A DNA stretch of 48,620 nucleotides, taken from NCBI GenBank assembly GCA_009692425.1, contig SHZF01000032.1, positions 1-48,620 on the forward strand, written 5' to 3'. Numbering within the stretch: position 1 is the stretch's first letter; every line of letters begins with the position of its first letter. Position numbers and translations under genes: made by a program. This DNA is from Myxococcales bacterium. GTDB lineage: Bacteria; Myxococcota_A; UBA9042. Below are positions 26,025 to 34,175 of the stretch, one piece after another. The notes under the pieces are model-generated. The model saw nothing but the letters and a program-made list of their open reading frames with translations, ran no database searches and was not told the DNA's origin.

Positions 26025-26640
26025 TCCGATGCGGCGAGCTGTGCTGACTACGGCGGCCGTCGGCATCGGCGGTGTGTTGCTGGCGCGCCTGCTGCGCACC
26101 GCCGGGGCGGACCGTGTCACGGAAGCGCTGATGAGTGCCGGTGCTGACGTGCTGGACCGGACGCTGTCGGTGCGAGAGCGCGAGGTGAAGCTCGAACTTG
26201 CGCCTGTCGGCGACCGGCCGGCCGCCCCGATCTTGCTGCCCGAGGCCATCGCCGGGGCCCCGGTCTCGCTGGTGCACCTGTGGGCGTCGTGGTGCCCGCC
26301 GTGTCTCGACGAATTGCCCGCGCTCGTCGCATTGGCGCAGCACCCCGTGGGCCGGCGCTTTCGCATCCTCGCGGTGACGTACGACGACGACTGGGCCGCC
26401 GCGACGGCGGTCTTGCAGCGGGTCGTCGGCAGCCCAGCACCCGCCGGCATCGTCTGGCTGCGCGATCCGGCCGGCCAGGTTGGCGACCCTGAGGCGATGC
26501 TGCGTGTGCGGATGGGCACCGACCAGTTGCCTGAGACGTACGCAATCACGGCCGACCGCCTGCGCGCCCGCTTCGTTGCCGCTCAGCACTGGACCGAGCC
26601 GGGCACGCTGCGCGCCCTCGAAGCGCTAGCGCCCGGATGA
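26014..26640 (+). CDS. TlpA/ResA-like membrane-anchored thioredoxin
   Basis: 208 residues. An uncleaved hydrophobic segment (A-V-L-T-T-A-A-V-G-I-G-G-V-L-L-A, about 9-24) should anchor it, with the thioredoxin fold outside. The redox site is W-A-S-W-C-P-P-C (C94, C97), followed by L-D-E-L-P as in TlpA-type proteins. P-E-T-Y-A-I is the cis-Pro-like loop region. ATG 26014 or 26017 both lie within the end of the rhomboid gene behind GGCGGAG. Its stop overlaps the next ATG (ATGA). It may handle disulfides of the Cys-rich secreted proteins, which is inference. Confidence 0.88.
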   Translation: MMADPMRRAVLTTAAVGIGGVLLARLLRTAGADRVTEALMSAGADVLDRTLSVREREVKLELAPVGDRPAAPILLPEAIAGAPVSLVHLWASWCPPCLDELPALVALAQHPVGRRFRILAVTYDDDWAAATAVLQRVVGSPAPAGIVWLRDPAGQVGDPEAMLRVRMGTDQLPETYAITADRLRARFVAAQHWTEPGTLRALEALAPG

Positions 26641-27737
26641 ACGCCGCCCTCGACGTGGTGGGGATCGGCATCAGCCCGATCGCGCCGGAGTCAGCGCCCG
26701 CGCCGGAGTCGCTGCCCGCGCCGGCGTCGCTGCCTTCTGCGGAAGCGGGCGCCGACGCCGCACCTGACGCCCTGGAGCCCGTGCTCCTGCCGCCGCGCGG
26801 CCTCGTGGCGTGCGTCCTGGCCGCGCTCGCGGTGATTGCAGCCAGCGCGATCGTGTGGGCCCCGGCCGTGCGGCCGGCGCTTCAGCCAGACTTGGTGCTG
26901 TCGACGTGGCGTGAATCGATCGACGTCGCGGAGGCGCGTCGGCGCGACGACGCGACCGCCGCCGCCGCGCATCCCGTTGCGGCCCGCGGCGGCCCCCGGG
27001 TCGCCGAAGCGCAACTTCGCTCTGCGCTGCAGGATTGGCTCGCCCGCGAGGCCGAACTGGGTGCCGAAGACGTCGCCGCGGACCCCACGGCCCGCGCCAT
27101 GCTGGGGCGTGCGGAAGAGGCTGCCCGCACCCTCGCGCTCGCCCACGGCAACGACAGCCTGCGCGCCGCCGCGGTACACTACGGTCGCGCGGTGCGCGCC
27201 GCGACGGAAGCCGCACTCGTGCTGGCACGCCAGCGCCACACGCAACTGCACGGACTGCTCGCTGCGGCGCCTGCCGACCCGGAGGTCCAGACCCTGACCC
27301 GGCTGGCCGGTGGCCTCGCTCTCGCGCTCGTGCCGGCCGGACTCGAAGCGTGGCTCGGACCTGGCGGTGGCCTCGACCCGGTCGTCGGGAGGGTCGTCGA
27401 AGCATTGGCGCAAGGGCGGGTGCTCGCGTTGGGGGTGCGGCTGCCGACGGGTGCGCCCCCGCTCGCCTCCGACGACGTGCTGCTGCTGCTGCGCTTTCGC
27501 GCCGAAGCCCACCCTGGCCTGACGCTCGACCGCCGCCTGCGCCGCATCGAAGAACTGGCGCACGCCGACCCGGCCTACCCCGCGCAATTCGCCCGCGGCG
27601 TGTGGTTTGCACGCGAGGAACTCTGGACGGAGGCCGCAGCGGCTTTCGTGGCTGCAGCACGCGCCGGCGAGGAGCCCGAGCGCGCCCACCGGAACGCCCG
27701 TTGGTGCGCGCGCCGGGCCGCAGCGCAGGTGCAGTAG
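26637..27737 (+). CDS. Single-span membrane protein with helical-repeat domain
   Basis: 366 residues. The N-terminal 55 residues are Pro/Ala/Glu-rich and include a threefold 18-bp DNA repeat (A-P-E-S-x-P). One membrane helix follows (L-V-A-C-V-L-A-A-L-A-V-I-A-A-S-A-I-V-W, about 56-74). The remainder is Ala/Leu/Arg helices ending in a TPR-like pair (F-A-R-G-V-W-F-A-R-E-E-L-W-T-E-A-A-A-A-F-V-A-A-A). No known family is recognised. The ATGA overlap with the thioredoxin gene makes it the third member of a coupled rhomboid/thioredoxin set. Confidence 0.75.
   Translation: MNAALDVVGIGISPIAPESAPAPESLPAPASLPSAEAGADAAPDALEPVLLPPRGLVACVLAALAVIAASAIVWAPAVRPALQPDLVLSTWRESIDVAEARRRDDATAAAAHPVAARGGPRVAEAQLRSALQDWLAREAELGAEDVAADPTARAMLGRAEEAARTLALAHGNDSLRAAAVHYGRAVRAATEAALVLARQRHTQLHGLLAAAPADPEVQTLTRLAGGLALALVPAGLEAWLGPGGGLDPVVGRVVEALAQGRVLALGVRLPTGAPPLASDDVLLLLRFRAEAHPGLTLDRRLRRIEELAHADPAYPAQFARGVWFAREELWTEAAAAFVAAARAGEEPERAHRNARWCARRAAAQVQ
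26682..26735 (+). repeat. 18-bp tandem repeat, three imperfect copies
   Basis: Three units of the type GCGCCGGAGTCGCTGCCC follow each other in frame and encode the Ala-Pro-Glu-Ser-Leu-Pro pattern near the N-terminus of the membrane protein. Confidence 0.8.
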
Positions 27738-27773
27738 CGGTTTGCCCGACCCCATGCCCGTGGATTGGACCCG

Positions 27774-29195
27774 ATGCCCGACCTGTTGCCCACGCCATTC
27801 CTGGCTGCCGTGGCCCGCGAATTCCCACCCGATTTTGCGAGCACGGATCCCGCGGAACTGCACGAATATGGCCGCGACTGGACCCGCGTGTACCCGCCTG
27901 CACCGTCGCTGGTCACGTTCCCGCGCACGACGGCAGAAGTGGCCCGCCTCCTCGCGTTGGCCCATGACCTGCATGTCCCGATCGTCCCCTCGGGCGGTCG
28001 CACGGGCCTGGCGGGAGGCGCCATGGCGGCGTGCGGCGAAGTCGTGTTGTCGCTGGCCCGCATGCGGCGCATGGACCCTGTCGACGTCATCGGCGCCACC
28101 GTCCGCGTGCAGGCCGGCGCCGTCACCGAAACCGTCCACCAGCACGCCGCGGCCCACGGCCTGACGTGGCCGGTCGACTTCGCCTCGAAGGGCTCCAGCC
28201 AGGTCGGCGGCAACCTCGCGACGAATGCCGGCGGCATCAACGTGATCCGCTACGGCCTGACGCGCCAGTGGGTGCTGGGCTTGCAGGTCGTGTTGGCTGG
28301 GGGCCGCGTGCTCGAACTCGGCGGCGCGCTGGAAAAGGACAACACCGGCTTGGACCTGCGCCAGTTGTTCATCGGCAGCGAAGGCACCCTCGGCGTGATC
28401 ACCGAGGCCACGCTCAAGCTGACACGGCGACCGGGGCGGCTCGACGTCGTGCTGTGTGCGGTCGACAGTCTCGCCGGCGTTCTACAGTTATTTCAAGCAG
28501 TGCGACAGAATCCGTCGCAGCTGATGGCCTACGAATTCTTTACAGACGTCTGCCTGCGACGCCTTCTGTCGCATAGACCCTTGCGGCCTCCATTTGCGCG
28601 GCCGTCAAGCCACTACGTGCTGATCGAGCTCGAGCGCGCCGAGGGACTCGAAGACTGGGTGGTGGGCCTGGCCGACCGAGGACTCGTCGCCGATGCCGTG
28701 CTGGCCCAGGGGCCCGTCGAGGCCGCCGCGTTGTGGGCGCTGCGCGAAGGCATCAGCGAAAGCCTCGCGGCCACCGGCGTGCCGCACAAGAACGACATCG
28801 CGGTGCCGATCGCGGCGCTCGAGGCGTTCACCCATGAATTGATGGCCGTATTTCCCGCCCGCTATCCGGGGTGGGAGATCGCGTTGTTCGGCCACGTCGG
28901 CGACGGCAACCTGCACCTCAATGTGATGAAGCCCGCCGACCTCGACGTCGCCGCGTTCAAGGCGCGCACTGCCGAGGCCGATCGCGACGTCTTCGAACTC
29001 GTCGCGCGCCACGGCGGCAGCGTCTCGGCCGAGCACGGCATCGGCCTGTTGAAGAGGGCGGCCTTGCCGTACACCCGACCACCGGAGCAGATCGCGCTGA
29101 TGCGATCGATCAAGGCCGTCTTCGACCCGCACGGCATCCTCAACCCGGGCAAGGCGTTTGCGGCCGATGTCAAAAGGAGCCCGGGCGCGCCGTGA
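27774..29195 (+). CDS. FAD-linked D-2-hydroxyacid dehydrogenase (GlcD/D2HGDH family)
   Basis: 473 residues. The FAD-binding PCMH domain shows P-S-G-G-R-T-G-L-A-G-G, K-G-S-S-Q-V-G-G-N-L-A-T-N-A-G-G and G-S-E-G-T-L-G-V-I-T-E-A. The C-terminal substrate domain has the metal-binding G-H-V-G-D-G-N-L-H-L-N and S-A-E-H-G-I-G, ending in N-P-G-K, all typical of D-2-hydroxyglutarate, glycolate and D-lactate dehydrogenases. Human-type D2HGDH is the closest pattern; the exact substrate is not certain. SerA makes D-2-hydroxyglutarate as a side product in other bacteria, so a link with serA 9 kb away is possible. Two copies of a 19-bp palindrome lie inside the gene at 28501 and 28555. ATG 27774 is used; no good ribosome site is visible. 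Confidence 0.88.
   Translation: MPDLLPTPFLAAVAREFPPDFASTDPAELHEYGRDWTRVYPPAPSLVTFPRTTAEVARLLALAHDLHVPIVPSGGRTGLAGGAMAACGEVVLSLARMRRMDPVDVIGATVRVQAGAVTETVHQHAAAHGLTWPVDFASKGSSQVGGNLATNAGGINVIRYGLTRQWVLGLQVVLAGGRVLELGGALEKDNTGLDLRQLFIGSEGTLGVITEATLKLTRRPGRLDVVLCAVDSLAGVLQLFQAVRQNPSQLMAYEFFTDVCLRRLLSHRPLRPPFARPSSHYVLIELERAEGLEDWVVGLADRGLVADAVLAQGPVEAAALWALREGISESLAATGVPHKNDIAVPIAALEAFTHELMAVFPARYPGWEIALFGHVGDGNLHLNVMKPADLDVAAFKARTAEADRDVFELVARHGGSVSAEHGIGLLKRAALPYTRPPEQIALMRSIKAVFDPHGILNPGKAFAADVKRSPGAP
28501..28573. repeat. Pair of inverted 19-bp palindromes inside a coding region
   Basis: 28501-28519 read on the minus strand and 28555-28573 read on the plus strand both match TGCGAC-N3-TTCTGTCGCA. 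Centres are 54 bp apart. The DNA around them (from about 28480) is less GC-rich than the rest of the gene. A third copy lies at 44443-44461. Confidence 0.8.
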
Positions 29196-29315
29196 AGAAT
29201 CGGACAAGTTCGCGGTCCCCGACGATTCCGGGGAAGATCGCGGCGATCCGGCGGGTTCGTTTGACAGCCGTGGCGCACTCCGCACACTGCGGCCACCCCG
29301 CTCCCTGAGGCCCCG

Positions 29316-30215
29316 ATGTACGCGCTGCGCCCTTCCTGGTTCGAGACTCCGGTCGCCGCGACCACGATGCTGCTGCTCGCCCAGACCAGCCTCGCCGCAG
29401 ACACGAAGTCGGCGGAAGACTGGTTTCGCGACGGTGTCGAGTTGCTCGGCCAGGGCAAGCTTGAAGACGCGACGAACGCGTTCCAATTGTGCGTGACCTT
29501 CAAGCCGGACCAGAAGGAGTGCTGGTTCAATCTGGGCGTCGCGTGGGGGCGCCGCCGCGACTTTGCCAAGGAAGCCAAGGCGTACGAAGAAGCGCTCAAG
29601 CTCGACCCGAAGTACGCGCGGGCCCACTTCAACGTCGCCGTGGCGCTCGAGGACCTGGGCCGCCAGCGCGACGCCCTGCAGCACTACGACGACGCAATCG
29701 CACTCGATCCGACCGCGCAGGATGCCCTGCTGAACCGCGCGATGCTGCTGTTGAGCCTCGACCGCTACGACGAGGCCATCCTCGGGTTCCGGCGGGCGCT
29801 CGAGGTCGCGCCGGACAACGCGGAGGCCTGGTACGATCTCGGCGAGGCGCTGCAAGTAAAGGGGTCGAAGTCCGAGGAGCCGCGGCGATCGCTGCTGTTG
29901 CGCGAGGCGATCGGCTCGTTCCAGCAATGCCTCGGCAAGGACCCCGGCCACCACCGTGCGCTGTACAACATCGGCGTCGTGCACCACAAATTGAAGGAAC
30001 TCGACGCCGAAATTGGCGCGTACCAGAAGGCGCTGGCGCTGAAGCCGCGCTACACGGCGGCGCTCTACAACCTCTCGTTCGCGTTGCGTGACAAGGGCGA
30101 CCGCGACGGCGCGAAGGTGGCTCTTGCCAGGTATCTCGACGTGGCGGCGAAGCTGAAGGCCGAAGAGCGTTTCGTCGAGCAGGCCCGCAAGGAACTCGCG
30201 AAGTACGGGCCTTAG
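29316..30215 (+). CDS. Secreted TPR protein
   Basis: 299 residues. A cleavable signal peptide is likely (hydrophobic T-T-M-L-L-L-A-Q-T-S-L-A, cut near residue 27). About six tandem TPR units follow with good consensus positions, such as C-W-F-N-L-G-V-A-W-G-R-R-R-D-F-A-K-E-A and A-W-Y-D-L-G-E-A-L. There is no other domain, so it is probably a periplasmic or outer-membrane-associated protein-binding scaffold. It lies 120 nt after the dehydrogenase gene with a TTGACA at 29261 but no matching -10, so co-transcription with its neighbours is uncertain. Confidence 0.85.
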   Translation: MYALRPSWFETPVAATTMLLLAQTSLAADTKSAEDWFRDGVELLGQGKLEDATNAFQLCVTFKPDQKECWFNLGVAWGRRRDFAKEAKAYEEALKLDPKYARAHFNVAVALEDLGRQRDALQHYDDAIALDPTAQDALLNRAMLLLSLDRYDEAILGFRRALEVAPDNAEAWYDLGEALQVKGSKSEEPRRSLLLREAIGSFQQCLGKDPGHHRALYNIGVVHHKLKELDAEIGAYQKALALKPRYTAALYNLSFALRDKGDRDGAKVALARYLDVAAKLKAEERFVEQARKELAKYGP

Positions 30216-30305
30216 CCTCGCTGCATCCGCTCGCAACCACTGAAAAATACGTGGGCGACTTGCCGCCGGCGCGCGGGAACCCTAGTCTGCGCGCAGGAGG
30301 CTTTC

Positions 30306-32063
30306 ATGCCGTTTTCGCTCCCTGGCCGCACGCAGTCCGTTTTCGTCCGCGCCGCCGTCGCCCTTGCCATGATCGGGGCCGTCGCCACGATCGGCCTGCT
30401 GCTCGGCTCTGCCGCGGCCCACGCCGCCACGCTGCCCGTCACCGGCCTGTTGCGCAATGATGCGGGCGGTCCCGTTGCCGATGGCAAGTACGTGTTCATC
30501 GTCGCGCTGTACGAGGCCGCCGACGCCACGAAGCCAGCGTGGGAAGAGACCCAGAAAAGCGTCGACGTGAACAAAGGCCTGTTTGCGATGACGATCGGGG
30601 AGAACGTGGCGATTCCGGTCGGGCTCGTCTCGACCGACAAGCCGCTGTGGTTCGGCGTGCAGGTCGGGGCCGAACCCGAACTGCCGCGCTCGCCGGTGCA
30701 GTGGTCTGCGCGCGCATGGTACGCCCATGCGGCCGGCGCGGGTACGTTCGCCTATGCGGCTTCGACTTCGCCGGGCGGCAAGGCGACGGGACTCGAGTGT
30801 TCGGGCTGCGTGACGGCCGCCATGCTCGGCAACGGCGCCGTCCAGGCCGCGCACGTCGGCTTCTCGTATGCCGGTTCGGAGTCGAAAGGTGGGCCGGCGA
30901 CCAGCGCGCTGCATGCCACCACGGCAGACAGCGCCAAACAGGCGGAGAATGCGAGCAAGGCCGACGTGGCGAAGCTGGCCGATGTCGCAAAGAATGCCGA
31001 CAGCGCCGCCAAGGCCGACGAACTGGCGTGTTTGGGCTGCGTCGGCGCGAAACAACTCGCTCCCGATGTGGCGGCGAGCTACCTGTCGGTCAAGGGCGGC
31101 ACGATTTCCGGCAAGGTGAACGCGACGCAGGGCATCGACCTCGCCGGGTCGGAACTGGCCGGCGCCAAGCTGGCCGCCGTCGATGTCGGCAAGGCCACCT
31201 GCGACGCTGGGGCGGCGGGACGGATCGCCGCCGACGGCGCAGGCGGGCTGTTGTTCTGCACAGGCAAGGCTTGGAAGAAGGTCAAGCTGTGCTCGGGTGC
31301 CTGCCAGGCGGCGACCGCCATCGTGTGTGGCCAGCCGGTCGTCGACGACTGCGGCGACCTCAGCAGTTGCAGCGGCAAGGGGTCGGCCTGCGCGGCAAAC
31401 GAGGAGTGCAAGGGCGACAAGTGCCACAACACGCTCGGCACGTCGACCAACCCGGCCGCGTCGTGCGCCGACATGCTCGCGAAGAACCCCGGCGCCGCCG
31501 ACGCGCTCTACTGGATCGACCCGACCGGCGGTGACGCCGCCGACAAGTTCGAGGTGTGGTGCCGCATGGCAGGTGACTACCCCGGTGCGGCACTGGTCAT
31601 CAAGCGGCCCGGCAGCGTGGCGGGCCAGGAAAACGTCGCGGGCGCCCTCAATGGACCGTGCACGCCGACCTCGAGCGGGTACTGCAAGCTCAGCGACACC
31701 CAGATCAACGCCATTCGCCAGACGTCGATCCATGTCGATGCGTTCGTGTCGCTGGCCTACAAGGATGGCGGCGCGATGCCGTATTGCCGCAGCTTTGCGT
31801 CCAAGACCTGCAAGTGGATCAGCGACGCGGCCGCCGGTGGCGATTGCTCGAACAGCGTGAAGCGCGACTCGGGCCAGTATTGCGCTCGCGGCCAGACGAC
31901 CGCCGCCTACCGCGGCATGGACGGCCACTCCTGCGGCAACCTCAGCTACTCTGGCATCGCCAACCCGGGGAACCCCTTCGTCATCTTTGAGCATTCAGGC
32001 GGAACGCACTACTGCGGCGGCTGGGACACGACGTGGAACCGTATTGAATTGCTAGTGAATTGA
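30306..32063 (+). CDS. Secreted protein with C-terminal fibrinogen-like domain
   Basis: 585 residues behind an AGGAGG ribosome site. A long signal peptide ends A-A-A-H-A (residue 40). An N-terminal beta domain (about 41-130) follows, then a degenerate Ala/Asp/Lys-rich coiled stretch near 200-235 (A-E-N-A-S-K-A-D-V-A-K-L). A Cys pair-rich spacer comes next (E-C-S-G-C-V, A-C-L-G-C-V, C-S-G-A-C). From about 375 the sequence resembles eukaryote-like fibrinogen C domains: S-C-A-D-M-L, Y-W-I-D-P-T-G-G, F-E-V-W-C-R-M, and late H-Y-C-G-G-W-D-T-T-W-N. Such domains in bacteria are thought to bind glycans or surfaces with calcium. The role here is inferred. Confidence 0.78.
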   Translation: MPFSLPGRTQSVFVRAAVALAMIGAVATIGLLLGSAAAHAATLPVTGLLRNDAGGPVADGKYVFIVALYEAADATKPAWEETQKSVDVNKGLFAMTIGENVAIPVGLVSTDKPLWFGVQVGAEPELPRSPVQWSARAWYAHAAGAGTFAYAASTSPGGKATGLECSGCVTAAMLGNGAVQAAHVGFSYAGSESKGGPATSALHATTADSAKQAENASKADVAKLADVAKNADSAAKADELACLGCVGAKQLAPDVAASYLSVKGGTISGKVNATQGIDLAGSELAGAKLAAVDVGKATCDAGAAGRIAADGAGGLLFCTGKAWKKVKLCSGACQAATAIVCGQPVVDDCGDLSSCSGKGSACAANEECKGDKCHNTLGTSTNPAASCADMLAKNPGAADALYWIDPTGGDAADKFEVWCRMAGDYPGAALVIKRPGSVAGQENVAGALNGPCTPTSSGYCKLSDTQINAIRQTSIHVDAFVSLAYKDGGAMPYCRSFASKTCKWISDAAAGGDCSNSVKRDSGQYCARGQTTAAYRGMDGHSCGNLSYSGIANPGNPFVIFEHSGGTHYCGGWDTTWNRIELLVN

Positions 32064-32076
32064 CCAGTTTCTGCGC

Positions 32077-32145
32077 CCGAACGTAACAAAGCGTCCGAAC
32101 GAACACAGGGGCCGAACGAACAGATCGCCCGAACGAACAACGCGG
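32077..32145 (+). repeat. 17-18 bp direct repeats upstream of a lipoprotein gene
   Basis: CCGAACG recurs at 32077, 32095, 32112 and 32129. The last three copies extend to CCGAACGAACA. Spacing is 18, 17 and 17 bp. They lie in the gap before the gene at 32219 and do not continue any open frame. Confidence 0.85.
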
Positions 32146-32218
32146 CGCCGGAGCGCTCCCGCTCGGCCCTGGCGGCCTTCACGACAACACTGCCGACGGA
32201 CTGGACGAGGGTGCGGAC

Positions 32219-32959
32219 ATGATGCAAGTGACGCGACAGAGGCTGTTGGACCGGAGCGAGGTGCGGCGGCGCGCACTGCGGGCGGCCATGGCCGTCGCCT
32301 TTGGTCTGGGCGGCGGCTGCTCGGCCCAGCCCGCCCAGGCGCCCCCCGGGTCCGCGGCAAAGGCCGACACGGGTGCCGCGGCGGCTTCGCTCGACACCGC
32401 ATCCGGTGCCAAAGTGGGCGCGACCGACACCACAGGCCGCGCCTCACTCGACGTCGCCGGCGTAGACAGCCCGCCCGCCGCCGGAACAGCCGACGCGTCC
32501 GCAGGTGAAGTCGTCGCATCCGACGCGTCCGCAGGTGAAGTCGTCGCATCCGACGCGTCCGCAGGAGAAGTCGTCGCATCCGACGCGTCCGCAGGAGAAG
32601 TCGTCGCATCCGACGCGTCCGCAGGAGAAGTCGTCGCATCCGACGCGTCCGCAGGTGAAGTCGCCGCTGCCGATGCGTCCGCAGGTGAAGTCGCCGCTGC
32701 CGATGCGTCCGCGGGTGAAGTCGCCGTTGCTGACGCGTCTGTCGGCGAAGTCGCCGCTGCCGATGCGGCGGACGTCGCCGATGCGGGCCCCAAGTGCGAC
32801 ATCCAGGCCATGACCCCGGACGACTACACGAAGTGCTGTGAAAGCGTGCAGTGGGACTTCAAGCAGGGCTGCACCGCGTGGGGTCCGCCCGTGCCGCCGC
32901 AGTGGGCTGCGCGCGGCTCGGCAAACGCCGTCGTCGCAGGGGCCGGGGTCGTCGCATGA
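32219..32959 (+). CDS. Lipoprotein with nine tandem decapeptide repeats
   Basis: 246 residues. The signal peptide (with R-R-R in the n-region) ends G-G-G-C at Cys34, a plausible lipobox. After an Ala/Asp linker, residues 92-181 are nine copies of a ten-residue unit D-A-S-A-G-E-V-V-A-S, encoded by near-identical 30-bp repeats; later copies drift to A-A-A. The last 50 residues contain C-D, C-C and C-T, with W-D-F-K-Q-G-C. The repeat is likely an extended spacer; no function is assigned to the Cys-rich end. Its stop overlaps the ATG of the ferritin-like gene, so the two are co-translated. Confidence 0.78.
   Translation: MMQVTRQRLLDRSEVRRRALRAAMAVAFGLGGGCSAQPAQAPPGSAAKADTGAAAASLDTASGAKVGATDTTGRASLDVAGVDSPPAAGTADASAGEVVASDASAGEVVASDASAGEVVASDASAGEVVASDASAGEVVASDASAGEVAAADASAGEVAAADASAGEVAVADASVGEVAAADAADVADAGPKCDIQAMTPDDYTKCCESVQWDFKQGCTAWGPPVPPQWAARGSANAVVAGAGVVA
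32492..32761 (+). repeat. 30-bp coding tandem repeat, nine copies
   Basis: The unit starts GACGCGTCCGCAGG. Copies 1-5 are almost identical, 6-9 are more diverged. No unique spacers separate them, so this is not CRISPR. Copy number is a multiple of 30 bp and therefore length changes would keep the frame. Confidence 0.9.
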
Positions 32960-33726
32960 TGCTCGACCTTCGCGCAGAGGCTGCGGCGCACCCGATCGAT
33001 ACGAGCACCTGGCCGGTGCTCGACGCCAACACCCTGGCCCAGACCCGGGCGACGTGGCGCGGGCGCATGGTCAACGAACACGCGTCGGCCCAGGTGTTCG
33101 CCGCGCTGTTGCCACAGTTGATGCGCGCGGGCGTTCCCGCCGCCGTGCTGGCCGATGCCGCAGCGATGCCGGGAGAAGAACTGCACCACGGGCGGCTGTG
33201 TGCCGCCGTACTTTGGGCGTTGGGAGAAGCACCGCTGGCGCCCCTGCCCGCCATGCCGCTAATGCCCGAACACGCCGACTGCGGCCCGATCGAGGCCGCA
33301 TTGCGCAATGTGATCGCGGTGTCGTGCTTGAGCGAGACGGTGGCCGTCGCCCTCATCCAGGCCGAGCGCCAGGAGGCCGACCTGCCCGGCGTGGCCGAAG
33401 TGCTGCGATCGATTTTCGCCGACGAAGTACAGCACGCGCGGCTGGGCTGGGTCGTACTCGATGCGCTCGCGCCCGCCATCGACGGCCCCATGCGCGAGCG
33501 GCTGGATCGATGGCTCGCCGTCGCCTTCGCACACCTGGAAGCGCACGAGGTCGCTCACCTGGGCGGAGCCTGCCCGACGCCAGATGCGGCGCGCTACGGT
33601 GTGTGCGATGGAGCCGAGGCCACCGCGCTGTTCTACGAAACCGTGGCGAGCGTCATCGTGCCGCAACTGGAAGCCCGCGGGCTTGCGGCCGGGGCGGCGT
33701 GGCGCCTGCGTCACGCGGTTGCGTAG
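32956..33726 (+). CDS. Ferritin-like domain protein, probable di-iron site
   Basis: 256 residues, mostly four long helices. The pattern of di-iron carboxylate proteins is visible: E41 in N-E-H-A-S-A, E-E-L-H-H (E-x-x-H at 74-78), E127 in L-S-E-T-V and D-E-V-Q-H (E157-x-x-H160). This gives two E-x-x-H motifs plus two single Glu, as in rubrerythrin, MiaE and related oxidases. No extra iron-sulfur domain is present. Substrate is unknown. ATG 32956 overlaps the lipoprotein stop (ATGA). Two membrane spans are not seen, so it should be cytoplasmic despite its lipoprotein neighbour. Confidence 0.75.
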   Translation: MMLDLRAEAAAHPIDTSTWPVLDANTLAQTRATWRGRMVNEHASAQVFAALLPQLMRAGVPAAVLADAAAMPGEELHHGRLCAAVLWALGEAPLAPLPAMPLMPEHADCGPIEAALRNVIAVSCLSETVAVALIQAERQEADLPGVAEVLRSIFADEVQHARLGWVVLDALAPAIDGPMRERLDRWLAVAFAHLEAHEVAHLGGACPTPDAARYGVCDGAEATALFYETVASVIVPQLEARGLAAGAAWRLRHAVA

Positions 33727-33795
33727 GATTCATACAAAAGCCGGCGCCAGCCGCCCCGCCCGATCAGTGGAGGCGGGACGGCAGGCGCGCGGGCG

Positions 33796-34140
33796 TCAGT
33801 CGCCCGACGGACTCACGTCGGCTGCCGCGCTGATGTCGCCGGGCAGCGTCACGTCGAGCGCGGGGCCGATGTCGGCGACCGGAGCGACGTCGATTCCGAC
33901 TGCCGCATCGCCGGGAGCAGCGGCATCTGCGGGAGCGGCCCCGTCCAGCGCAGCGGCCCCGTCCTGCGGAGTCGCCGCGTCGGCCGCAGCGATCGCGTCT
34001 CCCGCCTTGCCGTCACCGGAGGAATCGGCACCCACCGCCGTGTCGGCCGCTGCGGCGGGTGGAGACTTTTCGCTGCCGCACGCTGCGGCAGACAGGGAGA
34101 ACACGGACGCGGAGAGGAGGAGGAATCGGACACGGAACAT
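33796..34140 (-). CDS. Small Ala/Asp-rich lipoprotein
   Basis: 114 residues. A signal peptide ends S-A-A-A-C (Cys21). Everything after it is low-complexity Ala, Asp, Pro and Gly with no aromatic residues, so it is probably an unstructured tail exposed at the surface. The composition is like the linkers of the other lipoproteins in this window but without a folded domain after it. A GGGGGACCCCC and an inverted repeat lie just upstream. Confidence 0.65.
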   Translation of the reverse strand: MFRVRFLLLSASVFSLSAAACGSEKSPPAAAADTAVGADSSGDGKAGDAIAAADAATPQDGAAALDGAAPADAAAPGDAAVGIDVAPVADIGPALDVTLPGDISAAADVSPSGD

Positions 34141-34156
34141 CGGGGGACCCCCTAGG

Positions 34157-34175
34157 CTGCCCGACAGCCGGGCAG
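34157..34175. promoter_or_regulatory. Inverted repeat upstream of a small lipoprotein gene
   Basis: CTGCCCG and CGGGCAG form a perfect 7-bp inverted repeat around ACAGC, 17 nt upstream of the start at 34140. It could be an operator, or a leader hairpin in the mRNA. Confidence 0.35.

Noticed and set aside
29261-29266. TTGACA as promoter of the secreted TPR gene
   Set aside because: No acceptable -10 hexamer at 16-18 nt.
32492-32761. The nine 30-bp repeats as a CRISPR array
   Set aside because: Units abut directly with no unique spacers, the frame stays open through them, and there are no cas genes.
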